Part shown: positions 7,652-16,508 of the stretch, in pieces
How positions within the stretch are numbered: the first letter of the stretch is position 1
Layout of the letters: each line of letters begins with the position of its first letter
NCBI GenBank assembly: GCA_028711215.1
Contig: JAQTSO010000006.1
Span: 1-54,955, forward strand
DNA: 54,955 nucleotides
Direction of reading: 5' to 3'
From: Endomicrobiaceae bacterium
GTDB taxonomy: Bacteria > Elusimicrobiota > Endomicrobiia > Endomicrobiales > Endomicrobiaceae
The notes under the pieces: generated by a model
The model's database searches: none
Told to the model about the DNA's origin: nothing
What the model saw: the letters and a program-made list of their open reading frames with translations, nothing else
Program-made: the position numbers and the translations under genes

Positions 7652-9928
7652 ATGAAAAAATTACTAGTTGTATTTATATCTTTGTTTTTTACCACAGTTT
7701 TGTTTGCAACATCTGATGGTTTTAAAATTAAAACGGTTGTTATTGAAGGTGTAAAAAATGTTAAACCTAAAACGGTTTTGTCAGAAATTGTAACAAAAAA
7801 AGGAAAAGTATATACGGAATCTATTGCAAGAGAAGATATAAGAAAAATACTTGCTTTAGGGAGCTTTGAAAATGCCGAATTGTACGTTGATAAACAAAGT
7901 AAAATTATAAAGTTTATTGTTTCGGAAAAACCCTATATAAAGAAAATAATTGTTAAAGGCAATAAACAATTTTCTGCCGGTAAATTAAAAGGTGAAGCAA
8001 CCATTAAGGAAAAAGGGTTTTTTGATAAAGTTGAACTTGAAGAATCAAAGAGAAAAATTTTAACATTATACAGGGATAAAGGATATGCTGACTGCGAAAT
8101 AGAAGCTTATCCTACAACTGATGTAGACTCAAATATCATGACGGTAACGTTTTTGATAACAGAAAATAATAAAATTTTGATAGGCGATCTAATCGTTGAC
8201 GGTTGCAAGTCTTTCAAATCTAAAAAAATTAAGAAACTTGCCAAAACAAAAAGAAAAAAAGTGTTTAAAGAAGATACTTTAAAAAATGATATTGCCACTA
8301 TAACTAAGTTTTATAAAAATCGCGGGTTTATGGATTTTTCTGTAGATGAACCTAAAATAACATATAACGAACAAAGAACAAAAATGTTTATTACTTTGAC
8401 AATAGATGAGGGTCCAAAATATAAAATAGGTAATATATCATTTCAGGGGAATTATGTAGTTTCTGAAAAAGAATTGGTAAAACATTGTGAAATTAAAAAG
8501 AATGAGATTTTTAACCAGGAAAAAATAGCTTTAACTTTGAATAAGATATATGAGGATTATTCAAACAGGGGATATTTGCAATCGTACATAGTTCCGGATT
8601 TTAAAAAAACAGATAATGACGGTATCGTCGATGTTGTTTATGATATTCAGGAAAATAATAAAGTTTATGTGGGTGATATTTTTATAGATGGGCTTGTAAG
8701 TACAAGAGAGGCAACAATCAGGAGAGAAATTTTACTTAAACCGGGTGATGTTCTTTCTTCCGGTAAAGTAAGAAGAAGTATGGAAAAGATTTATAATTTG
8801 GGATTTATAGACGGAGCAGAACCCAATATACTACCTACAAATACTCCTGATATTATGAACTTGGCATTTAGTATAACTGAAGGCAAACCGGGTATGATAA
8901 CAGCCGGTGCAGGATATTCTTCCATAGACCAATTTGTCGGTTCCATACAATTACAGCATATGAACCTTTTTGGAAGAGCCCAAAAATTAAACTTGTTGTG
9001 GGAATTTGGTGCAAGAAGACAAAATTACCAAATAGACTGGACTGAACCTTGGTTTTTAAATAAAGCTATGAGTCTCGGATTATCAGTTTATAATATGGAA
9101 AGATTAAGAGATTATCATTATACAACAGATGCCTATAAAGAAGGAAGAACCGGTGGCTCTGTAAAAATAGGACCGAGAATTTCAGAAAATACATCTCTTG
9201 TTTTTGGATATACATATGAAAATGTTAATATTTTTGACATACAAGATGAGGATCTTAAACAAGAAATTTTAAATGATCCTGATTTGGCAAGAGACAAGAC
9301 TTCAAGTGTTTTAACTCAGATAATATACGATTCAAGAGATTATGTTTTTGATGCATCAAAAGGTGCAAAATATTCATACGGTGTGACTGTTGCCGGCGGA
9401 CCTTTTGGCGGTAATGTTCATTACTTAAGAAATTCAGCCAGAGGAACATGGTTTTTTCCTACATTTTGGAAATTCATTTTTTCAGTGAATGTTAATCTTG
9501 GATACATAGAAAGTTACGGTGATTCAAGCGATGTTCCTTTATATGAAAAATATTATGTTGGTGGTGCTGACACAATCAGAGGATATAAATATAGAACAGA
9601 AATTGGTCCATATGAAGGCGGAAAGGTAATATCAGTTGTGAATTTTGAGTATAAATTCCCGATAGTTCAAGAAAATAAAAAAACTATATTGCAAGGTGCG
9701 TTTTTCTACGATCTGGGAGGAACGTGGAAAACTTTAAATGATATACATATGAAATTTGCTACAGATAATCCGGATAATAATGAGTATTATTTAAAATCAG
9801 GTGTTGGGTTTGGAATAAGATTTGCAACTCCGGTATTCCCGTTAAGACTTGATTGGGGATATGGATTAAATCATAAGCCGGGTGAAGATTTGCAACAGTT
9901 TTATTTTACTATAGGTAATGCATTTTAA
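7652..9928 (+). CDS. bamA: outer-membrane protein assembly factor BamA (Omp85)
   Basis: BamA is the core of the machine that folds and inserts beta-barrel proteins into the outer membrane. The 758-residue product has a signal peptide (MKKLLVVFISLFFTTVLFA), then about five POTRA repeats to roughly residue 420, recognisable by recurring G-F-D/GYAD and I.V.EG-type strands. A 16-strand Omp85 barrel follows, with YVGGADTIRGY in the L6 region (the conserved VRGF/IRGY motif) and a terminal FTIGNAF ending in Phe, the usual BAM recognition signal. AAGGAAGG precedes the ATG. lpxD follows after 11 bases; the chaperone gene skp, often placed between them, is absent. Confidence 0.95.
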   Translation: MKKLLVVFISLFFTTVLFATSDGFKIKTVVIEGVKNVKPKTVLSEIVTKKGKVYTESIAREDIRKILALGSFENAELYVDKQSKIIKFIVSEKPYIKKIIVKGNKQFSAGKLKGEATIKEKGFFDKVELEESKRKILTLYRDKGYADCEIEAYPTTDVDSNIMTVTFLITENNKILIGDLIVDGCKSFKSKKIKKLAKTKRKKVFKEDTLKNDIATITKFYKNRGFMDFSVDEPKITYNEQRTKMFITLTIDEGPKYKIGNISFQGNYVVSEKELVKHCEIKKNEIFNQEKIALTLNKIYEDYSNRGYLQSYIVPDFKKTDNDGIVDVVYDIQENNKVYVGDIFIDGLVSTREATIRREILLKPGDVLSSGKVRRSMEKIYNLGFIDGAEPNILPTNTPDIMNLAFSITEGKPGMITAGAGYSSIDQFVGSIQLQHMNLFGRAQKLNLLWEFGARRQNYQIDWTEPWFLNKAMSLGLSVYNMERLRDYHYTTDAYKEGRTGGSVKIGPRISENTSLVFGYTYENVNIFDIQDEDLKQEILNDPDLARDKTSSVLTQIIYDSRDYVFDASKGAKYSYGVTVAGGPFGGNVHYLRNSARGTWFFPTFWKFIFSVNVNLGYIESYGDSSDVPLYEKYYVGGADTIRGYKYRTEIGPYEGGKVISVVNFEYKFPIVQENKKTILQGAFFYDLGGTWKTLNDIHMKFATDNPDNNEYYLKSGVGFGIRFATPVFPLRLDWGYGLNHKPGEDLQQFYFTIGNAF

Positions 9929-9939
9929 GAGGGTTGAAT

Positions 9940-10974
9940 ATGAAATTGACATTGGAAGAATTAGCAAAAATTGTTGATGGCAATCTTGTAGGCGATGCCA
10001 GTATTATAATAAAAGGTGCATCAAGTCTTTCTGATGCATGTGACACTGATATAACTTTTTTCGGAGATAAAAAATTAGAAAGTTTAGTATCAGTAACAAA
10101 AGCAGGTGTAATACTTTATCCAAATAGTATTTCTTATGACAAATTAAAAAACAAGAATTTAATTTTAGTTGCAAATCCATATTTAGCTTTTTCAAAGATT
10201 TTAACAATAATAGATAATGAAAGATTATCATATTTCAAATCGGGAATCAGTTCAAAAGCAACCGTTTCTCAAACTGCAAAAATAGGGCAAAATGCATCAA
10301 TAGGTGACAATGTTATCATAGAAGATAATGTTATCATAGGGGCCAATACAAAAATTTTGCCGAATGTTTATATTGGTTCAAATACTATTATAGGGAATGA
10401 TTGTTTAATTTACCCTAATGTGACAATAAGAAATAATATAAAAATCGGCAATGCCTGTATATTCCATCCCGGTGTTGTTATCGGCGGAGACGGCTTTGGT
10501 TATAAAACTGTCGGTAATGAAGTTTTTAAAATACCGCAGATAGGAACTGTAGAAATAGGCAACAATGTTGAAATAGGGGCTAATACAACAATAGACAGGG
10601 CGACAACCGGAAAAACTGTTGTCGGGGACAATACAAAAATAGATAATTTGGTTATGATAGCGCACAATGTTAAAATCGGTAAAAATTGTACAATTGTCGC
10701 TCAGGTTGGTATTGCCGGTTCAACAGAAGTGGGAGATAATGTTGTACTTGCAGGACAAGCGGCAATTGTAGGTCATATAAAAATAGGAAATAATGTTATG
10801 GTTGGCGGTCAGTCCGGAGTTATGAACGATTTAGAAGATAAAGCAGTTGTATTCGGCAGTCCGGCACAACCGATCAGAGAACATATGAAGATGTTCGCAA
10901 TTATGAAGAAATTGCCGGAAATATACAGTAAATTAAATAAGTTGGAAAAACTTTTAGATAAGAAAGAGGATTAA
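9940..10974 (+). CDS. lpxD: UDP-3-O-(hydroxyacyl)glucosamine N-acyltransferase LpxD
   Basis: LpxD adds the second hydroxyacyl chain in lipid A synthesis. After an N-terminal uridine-binding domain, the protein is a left-handed beta helix of hexapeptide repeats (many IG.N/IGDN units). The catalytic His sits in MIAHNV (His242 from this start), and HPG.VIGGDGFGY is present. A TTG at 9934 is in frame, but GAGGG would then touch the start codon. From the ATG at 9940 the spacing is about six bases, so I use 9940. Because of the gnnA/gnnB-like genes downstream, its real substrate may carry a 3-amino group. Confidence 0.94.
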   Translation: MKLTLEELAKIVDGNLVGDASIIIKGASSLSDACDTDITFFGDKKLESLVSVTKAGVILYPNSISYDKLKNKNLILVANPYLAFSKILTIIDNERLSYFKSGISSKATVSQTAKIGQNASIGDNVIIEDNVIIGANTKILPNVYIGSNTIIGNDCLIYPNVTIRNNIKIGNACIFHPGVVIGGDGFGYKTVGNEVFKIPQIGTVEIGNNVEIGANTTIDRATTGKTVVGDNTKIDNLVMIAHNVKIGKNCTIVAQVGIAGSTEVGDNVVLAGQAAIVGHIKIGNNVMVGGQSGVMNDLEDKAVVFGSPAQPIREHMKMFAIMKKLPEIYSKLNKLEKLLDKKED

Positions 10975-10981
10975 TTTTTTT

Positions 10982-12313
10982 ATGGCGAAACAGACTACAA
11001 TATTAAAGGATGTAATTGTAGAAGGGATAGGATTACATACCGGCAACAATAGTAAAATTGTTTTTAAGCCTGCACAGGCAAATTACGGGATACATTTTGT
11101 CAGAGTTGATTTACCGGGCAAACCAGATTTATTGGCTAATTGGCAAAATTTGTCTGATGAAGTTGCAATAAGAGGAACAATTATTGAAAATAACGGCGTT
11201 AAAATGTATACGGTTGAACATATACTTGCAATTTGTTCTGCTCTTAAAATTGATAATTTGATTGTTGAGATAGATAACAATGAACCTCCTATATCGGACG
11301 GCAGTGCAAAATTACTGACACAGGAAATATTGTCCGCAGGCATAAAAGAACTTGATGCACAAAGAGAATATTATATTGTCAAAGAACCGGTTACTTTTAG
11401 TGACGGGAAAACAACAATTACTGCATATCCTTCAGATAAATTTGAAATAGATTGTACAATCGGATTTGAACATCCTTTTTTGGCAAATCAACAAGGGAAA
11501 TTTGTGATAACGGAAGAAACATTTATAAACGATATTGCGCCGTCGAGAACTTTTTGTTTTGATTTTGAAATAGAAGCACTTCAGGCAAACGGTCTTGCAA
11601 AAGGCGGAAGTTTAGAAAATGCAATTGTTATAGGTCCGGCAGGAATTTACAATAAAGAACCTTTGAGATATCAAGACGAATTCGTAAGGCATAAAACATT
11701 GGACATAATCGGTGATTTATATTTATTGGGTAAGCAAATAAAGGCAAAAATAGTTGCAGTAAAACCCGGGCATAAAAATAACGGACTGTTTGTTAAAGAA
11801 TTTATAAAAAAAGCAATTTTGGTTAAAGATGAAAATAAAGCGGAGGAAAAAGTGCAAGAACAAATAGTCGGTGAAAGAATCATAAATAGCGCAGAAATTC
11901 AAACAATTATTCCGCACAGATATCCGATTTTAATGGTTGACAGAGTAAAACTTACTGATGACACAAAAAGGGCAACGGGATATAAAGCTGTCAGCGGTAA
12001 CGAGGGTTTTTTTCAGGGACATTTTCCGGGTCAGCCGATTATGCCCGGAGTTTTGATAGTAGAAGCAATGGCACAGACATCCTGTGTGCTATTTTTATCA
12101 AGACCTAATATGAAAAATAAATTAGCTTATTTTATGGGAATAGACAATGTTAAATTCAGAAAAACAGTTATTCCCGGAGATATGCTGGAACTAAAAATAG
12201 AAGTAATCAAAGACAGTGGTACTAAAGGTAAAGTAAAAGGCGAGGCTTTTGTTGACGGAAAACTTGTTACAGAAGCAGAATTTATGTTCATTTTAGTGGA
12301 TAGAGGGGCTTAA
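10982..12313 (+). CDS. lpxC-fabZ: bifunctional LpxC deacetylase / FabZ hydroxyacyl-ACP dehydratase
   Basis: Two enzymes are joined in one 443-residue chain. Residues 1-280 are LpxC, the Zn-dependent deacetylase that commits UDP-3-O-acyl-GlcNAc to lipid A. Zinc ligands fit His80 (TVEHILA), His237 and Asp241 (RHKTLDIIGDL), with His264 in KPGHKNNG. After a short charged linker, residues about 300-443 are FabZ, with PHRYPILMVDR and the active-site His347 and Glu361 in GHFPGQPIMPGVLIVEAMAQ. Such fusions are known in Bacteroidota and some other phyla. The arrangement ties lipid A flux to fatty acid elongation. Confidence 0.96.
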   Translation: MAKQTTILKDVIVEGIGLHTGNNSKIVFKPAQANYGIHFVRVDLPGKPDLLANWQNLSDEVAIRGTIIENNGVKMYTVEHILAICSALKIDNLIVEIDNNEPPISDGSAKLLTQEILSAGIKELDAQREYYIVKEPVTFSDGKTTITAYPSDKFEIDCTIGFEHPFLANQQGKFVITEETFINDIAPSRTFCFDFEIEALQANGLAKGGSLENAIVIGPAGIYNKEPLRYQDEFVRHKTLDIIGDLYLLGKQIKAKIVAVKPGHKNNGLFVKEFIKKAILVKDENKAEEKVQEQIVGERIINSAEIQTIIPHRYPILMVDRVKLTDDTKRATGYKAVSGNEGFFQGHFPGQPIMPGVLIVEAMAQTSCVLFLSRPNMKNKLAYFMGIDNVKFRKTVIPGDMLELKIEVIKDSGTKGKVKGEAFVDGKLVTEAEFMFILVDRGA

Positions 12314-12315
12314 TT

Positions 12316-13080
12316 ATGATACATCAGACAGCTATTGTAGATAAATCGGCAATTATAGGACAAAATGTGGAAATAGGTCCGTATGTAATTATAGGAGAAG
12401 GAGTTTCAATCGGAGACGGAACAATTATAGGACCTCATGCAATTGTTGAATATTCAGATATCGGTAAAAACTGTAAATTATTCGGACATGCCATAATAGG
12501 GACTGAGCCTCAACATTTAAAATACGCAGGCGAAAAAACAAAGACCATCATAGGTGATGGTTCTGTAATGAGAGAATATGTAACCGTTAACAGAGCAACA
12601 AGTGATACAGGAAAAACAATTGTCGGTGAAAATTGTTTGTTAATGGCATATGTTCATATAGGTCATGACAGCGTTTTAGGAAATAATGTAATTATTGCAA
12701 ATGCTTGTTCAATAGCCGGGCATGTTGAAATTGCAGATAATGTTGTGTTCGGAGGCATGGCTGCAGTTCACCAGTTTACGAAAGTCGGCAGAAATGCAAT
12801 TATCGGTGGCGGTTCAAAGGTAAATATGGATATAATTCCTTTTGTCGAAACGCATGGAGACAGGGCAAAACTCGTCGGATTAAATCTTATAGGGCTTAAA
12901 AGACATAAAATGTCATCAGAGACTATTGATGCGATAAAGCAAGCATATAGAACACTCTTTATGTCAAAATTAACATTGGAAGAAGCATTATCGAGACTTA
13001 TTGAAGTTAAAGTAGCCGAAGTGCAAGAAATAGTAACATTTATCAGAAGATCTCAAAGAGGGATTGCCAGAAACAGATGA
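12316..13080 (+). CDS. lpxA: acyl-ACP--UDP-sugar O/N-acyltransferase LpxA
   Basis: LpxA catalyses the first acylation of the UDP-amino sugar in lipid A synthesis. The 254-residue chain is a left-handed beta helix (IGPYVIIGEG, IGDGTIIGP) with the catalytic His117 in VHIGHDS and AGHVEI, GGMAAVHQF and GLKRHKM segments typical of the family. The usual QDLKY motif reads QHLKY (residues 66-70), so the Asp that lies near the acceptor sugar in E. coli LpxA is His here. The gene overlaps lpxI by four bases. The acceptor may be UDP-GlcNAc3N instead of UDP-GlcNAc (inference from gnnA/gnnB-like neighbours). Confidence 0.94.
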   Translation: MIHQTAIVDKSAIIGQNVEIGPYVIIGEGVSIGDGTIIGPHAIVEYSDIGKNCKLFGHAIIGTEPQHLKYAGEKTKTIIGDGSVMREYVTVNRATSDTGKTIVGENCLLMAYVHIGHDSVLGNNVIIANACSIAGHVEIADNVVFGGMAAVHQFTKVGRNAIIGGGSKVNMDIIPFVETHGDRAKLVGLNLIGLKRHKMSSETIDAIKQAYRTLFMSKLTLEEALSRLIEVKVAEVQEIVTFIRRSQRGIARNR

Positions 13081-13901
13081 AGAATGAAAAGTATATAGGT
13101 TTAATTGCCGGTGGCGGCAGATTTCCCGTTCTTGTTGCTCAGGAAATACAAAAACAGGGTAATAAATTGTTTGTTATCGGTATAAAAGAAGGTGCAGATT
13201 CTGAAATTGAAAAAATTTCAGAAGATTTTGCTTGGATTTCTGTCGGTCAATTGCAGAAAGGTATTGATCTTTTAAAAGAAAGAAATATTAAGGTTGTAAC
13301 AATGGTTGGAAATGTAAAACATGCACATATTTATTCAGCATTGAAAATGGATTTCAGGGCAATGAAATTAATGGGTTCCTTGATTAATAAAAAGGCAGAT
13401 ACGATTTTTGGTGCCATTGCAAAAGAATTTAAAAAAGATGAAATAGAATTTTTGCCTTCTCATATTTATTTAAAACATTTTCTTGCTCCGGAAGGATTAA
13501 TTGTAGGTAAAAAATTAAATTCAGATGAAAATAAAGATGTTAATTTTGGGTTTACTATTGCCAAAAGTATAGCCGGACTTGATATAGGACAAACAGTTGT
13601 AGTAAAAGACAAATCTGTTCTTGCTGTTGAATCAATTGAGGGAACAGATGAATGTATAAAGAGAGCATATGCTTTGGGGGGCGATAATGCAATTGTAGTA
13701 AAAGTTGCAAAACCAAACCAGGATTTCAGATTTGATGTTCCGGTTATAGGGTTAAATACAATTGATACATTAAAAAATAATAAAATCAGAGCAATGATTA
13801 TTGAAGCAGGTTCTACTTTAATTTTAGATAAAGATGAAGTTATAAAAAAAGCCAAAGAATATGGAGTTACTATATTGGCTATTTCAAAAACGGAGGACTG
13901 A
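13077..13901 (+). CDS. lpxI: UDP-2,3-diacylglucosamine pyrophosphatase LpxI
   Basis: LpxI (formerly DUF1009) cleaves UDP-2,3-diacylglucosamine to lipid X and UMP, and replaces LpxH in many bacteria. The sequence begins with GLIAGGGRFPVLVA and has MVGNVKHAH, GFTIAKSIAGLDIGQTVVV and GTDECIKRA segments characteristic of that family. Its 274 residues are normal length. It is coupled to lpxA (ATGA overlap) and its stop TGA shares a base with the ATG of the FadL-like gene, so the operon continues. No lpxB is visible in the window. Confidence 0.93.
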   Translation: MKNEKYIGLIAGGGRFPVLVAQEIQKQGNKLFVIGIKEGADSEIEKISEDFAWISVGQLQKGIDLLKERNIKVVTMVGNVKHAHIYSALKMDFRAMKLMGSLINKKADTIFGAIAKEFKKDEIEFLPSHIYLKHFLAPEGLIVGKKLNSDENKDVNFGFTIAKSIAGLDIGQTVVVKDKSVLAVESIEGTDECIKRAYALGGDNAIVVKVAKPNQDFRFDVPVIGLNTIDTLKNNKIRAMIIEAGSTLILDKDEVIKKAKEYGVTILAISKTED

Positions 13902-15022
13902 TGAAGAAATTAGTGAATTTGTTAATGGTTGCAGTTTTTGTTTTATCAGCTGGTAGTTTGAGTTATGCAAGAGGACCTTTTATTACACCGGGTGCAAGAG
14001 CTACAGGTTATGGAACTGCTTTTGTATCAATAGCTGATGATTTAACAGCAATTTATTGGAACCCTGCAGGACTGGCATATCAGAAAAATACACAAATGAT
14101 GCTTTCTTCTTACTACGTTTCTGTCAATGCAACTTCTAACGATACAAGCGGATATCCTACAAAATATGAAACATCTGCAATAGTTCCTTTTTTGGGATTT
14201 TCTACTCCATTAAATAAAACAACGGTTATGGCATTTGGTGTTTATGTTTCAGGAGGAGGAGGAGGAAAAGTAGCCAATATATTTCCCTATCAACTTGAAG
14301 GTGAGCAAAGTTTTATGGTTTATAATGTATCTGTTGCAAAAAATATTAATGATAAATTATCTGTAGGTGTTGGTATTGAAGGCATCGAAATGAGAGATAA
14401 GTTAGTTTGTAAAATTCCTTATGCTATGATGGGATTACCTTATCCGGGAGTTAGTAATATTGATTATTCAAGAGGTGCATTTGGATTTCAAGGAAATATC
14501 GGTATAATGTACAAACCTGTTGAAAAATTAAGTACAGGTTTTATATTAAGAAGCGGGACTTATATTAGTTTGCCAAAAGAGCCAAATTCATCAAACCCTT
14601 CATTTGTAGACGGATATACGTATCCGATGACTATGGAACTGGGTGCCTCGTATAATGTTTTGAATCCGTTAACAGTTGCAGTCGCAGTTGCATATAACAA
14701 ATATTCTTGGACCAGCACTGATTATAATGACACAGTTCAATTTAGAATTGGTACAGAATATAAAGCCACAAAACAATTATCATTGAATTTGGGTTTTTTC
14801 ACAGATCCTAATATTTATAAGAACTCAGACTCTTACACTATAACAAATGTAGATATGTACAACATGAACTATCTTTGTATTGGTGCAGGATACGATATTA
14901 CTACGGCAATGAAAGTAGGATTAACATATACACATTCATTTACTCAAGATGTTGTAAATAATGGTATAACTTATCAATATCCTGTTGATATGGGTAGATT
15001 TGATGTTAGTTTTAAATTTTAA
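13901..15022 (+). CDS. OmpP1/FadL-like outer-membrane beta-barrel protein, copy 1
   Basis: A signal peptide (about residues 1-23, ending in SLSYA) is followed by GARATGYGTAF and NPAGLAY, the N-terminal hatch signature of the FadL/OmpP1 family of hydrophobic-compound channels. TPLNKTTVMAFGVYVSGGGGG corresponds to the conserved P..GLG..V.FG region. The rest is amphipathic beta strands, ending in VSFKF with a C-terminal Phe. The start overlaps the lpxI stop by one base and has a GGAGG ribosome binding site. A close paralogue follows. A related alternative is a PorV-type barrel, which shares the NPAGLA motif. Confidence 0.75.
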   Translation: MKKLVNLLMVAVFVLSAGSLSYARGPFITPGARATGYGTAFVSIADDLTAIYWNPAGLAYQKNTQMMLSSYYVSVNATSNDTSGYPTKYETSAIVPFLGFSTPLNKTTVMAFGVYVSGGGGGKVANIFPYQLEGEQSFMVYNVSVAKNINDKLSVGVGIEGIEMRDKLVCKIPYAMMGLPYPGVSNIDYSRGAFGFQGNIGIMYKPVEKLSTGFILRSGTYISLPKEPNSSNPSFVDGYTYPMTMELGASYNVLNPLTVAVAVAYNKYSWTSTDYNDTVQFRIGTEYKATKQLSLNLGFFTDPNIYKNSDSYTITNVDMYNMNYLCIGAGYDITTAMKVGLTYTHSFTQDVVNNGITYQYPVDMGRFDVSFKF

Positions 15023-15123
15023 AAGTTGATATTATTAGATTATCGATTCTAAAATGGTTAGAAGAATTGGATTTGTTGCAAGCGGAAAAATATGTGGAAT
15101 AGTTTGCAGTATGGTACCGTCTT

Positions 15124-15169
15124 GTTCAAAGTGAACGACCGCTCTTTAAATGACTGTTTGTTTAAAGAG
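15124..15169 (+). promoter_or_regulatory. structured leader with two stem-loops between FadL-like genes
   Basis: The 197-base gap 15023-15219 holds a hairpin GTTCA-AAG-TGAAC (15124-15136) and a 9-bp perfect stem CTCTTTAAA / TTTAAAGAG (15142-15150 and 15161-15169) with a 10-base loop. No T-run follows, so it is not a clear terminator. It ends 50 bases before the second FadL-like ATG and may be a leader RNA element, an attenuation structure or a processing site. It matched no riboswitch consensus that I know. Confidence 0.4.
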
Positions 15170-15219
15170 TTAAGGGTGGACCAAAGCTATAACTAATTCA
15201 TAAATACAACGGGGGACTG

Positions 15220-16338
15220 ATGAAAAAATTAGTAAATTTTTTAATGGCTGCAGTTTTTGTTTTATCAGCCAGCAGTTTGAGTTATGCAAAAGGTATTTTT
15301 ATTCAACCGGGCGCAAGATCTGCAGGTTATGGACAGGCTTTTACGGCAGTCGCAGATGATTTAACGGCAATTTTTTGGAACCCTGCCGGACTTGCATATC
15401 AAAAAGATACACAAGTTATGACTTCGGTTTTTTACATAGATTATGATGCTACTTCAAATGGTCCGATGTTTAATAAATTTGAAACTTCAGCCATACTTCC
15501 TTTTGTAGGATTTTCAACCCCGATAGATGAAACTACAATAATAGCATTTGGTGCTTATGTTTCCGGCGGAGGGGGAGGGAAACTCAAACAATTGGTTGCT
15601 CCTGATACATATGCAAAAATAGAAGGACAGTACAGTTTTATGATTTATAATGCTTCAATTGCAAAAGAAATATATAAAGATTTGTCTGTTGCCGTAGGTG
15701 TTGATGTTATAAATATGAATGAAAAACAAGAATTTGAAAATTTACCATATACGAATTATTCAAGAAACGGGTATGGTGTTCAGGGAAATGTCGGGTTGAT
15801 GTATAAACCAATTGAAAAATTAAGTACAGGTTTAGTTTTCAGAAGTGGAAGCTCAATAAGTCTTTCAGATGTTGCAGGTATGGATAAACATTACAGATAC
15901 CCTATGACGATAGAAGGTGGTTTTGCATATAAATTATTTGACAGTTTAAATTTTGCTTGTGCAGTTGCACATGCTCAATATTCTTGGACATCTGCTTCAT
16001 ATGTTGATACCACAATTATTAAAATAGGTGCAGAATATTTGGCTACAGATAAATTATCAATACTTTCCGGTTTCTACAATGATCCTGATATATATAATAC
16101 CGCTGTATTGTATAACGGTCAAACTGCCAATGTAACTAACGTCAACATGTATAATATGAGATATGTGAACATAGGTGTCGGATATAAATTTACAAAATCA
16201 TTTAATGCAGTATTAATGTACAGCCATTCGTTCACACAAGATGTTTCAGCTGTTGATCCTTTTACGCATGTGCTAACAACTTATAAATATCAGATAGATT
16301 TATTTAAAATGGATTTAAATTATAAATTTGGTATTTGA
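15220..16338 (+). CDS. OmpP1/FadL-like outer-membrane beta-barrel protein, copy 2
   Basis: This is a tandem paralogue of the preceding barrel, with a nearly identical signal peptide, NPAGLAYQK, and the same GFSTPxxxTTxxAFGxYVSGGGGGK block. The middle and surface-exposed loops differ more, as expected if the copies bind different ligands. The ribosome binding region (GGGGGACTGATG) also closely matches that of copy 1 (GGAGGACTGATG), so the duplicated segment reached upstream of the start. It ends just before a strong terminator, which closes the bamA-lpx operon. Confidence 0.75.
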   Translation: MKKLVNFLMAAVFVLSASSLSYAKGIFIQPGARSAGYGQAFTAVADDLTAIFWNPAGLAYQKDTQVMTSVFYIDYDATSNGPMFNKFETSAILPFVGFSTPIDETTIIAFGAYVSGGGGGKLKQLVAPDTYAKIEGQYSFMIYNASIAKEIYKDLSVAVGVDVINMNEKQEFENLPYTNYSRNGYGVQGNVGLMYKPIEKLSTGLVFRSGSSISLSDVAGMDKHYRYPMTIEGGFAYKLFDSLNFACAVAHAQYSWTSASYVDTTIIKIGAEYLATDKLSILSGFYNDPDIYNTAVLYNGQTANVTNVNMYNMRYVNIGVGYKFTKSFNAVLMYSHSFTQDVSAVDPFTHVLTTYKYQIDLFKMDLNYKFGI

Positions 16339-16369
16339 AAATTGTGTAGTGAAAAATTAAAATGTTTTT

Positions 16370-16403
16370 GAAAGGTTGAATGATTTTAATCATTCAACCT
16401 TTC
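16370..16403 (+). terminator. strong intrinsic terminator ending the bamA-lpx-fadL operon
   Basis: A perfect 14-bp stem, GAAAGGTTGAATGA (16370-16383) with TCATTCAACCTTTC (16390-16403), closes a 6-base loop (TTTTAA). It is followed by GTTTAATTTTATG, a T-rich but interrupted tail. Confidence 0.85.
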
Positions 16404-16508
16404 GTTTAATTTTATGTTTTTTTGAGTTTATTTTTTATATAATATAAAAAGTTGGTTTTAAAAAATATAAAATTAATTTAAATATATGTCAGCACTAGGA
16501 GAAATGTT

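Noticed and set aside
13466-13855. 129-codon minus-strand open frame inside lpxI
   Set aside because: It lies wholly within a clearly recognised gene, has no family motif or ribosome binding site, and is explained by the low-stop antisense frame.
15023-15219. Known riboswitch in the leader between the FadL-like genes
   Set aside because: I compared it by eye with c-di-GMP-I, SAM, purine, glutamine and THF consensus features and found no convincing match, so I report only the stem-loops.
13901-16338. FadL-like genes as further PorV-cargo pairs
   Set aside because: The GFSTP...VSGGGGG region fits FadL/OmpP1 better and neither copy has a neighbouring protein with a sorting-type C-terminal domain.
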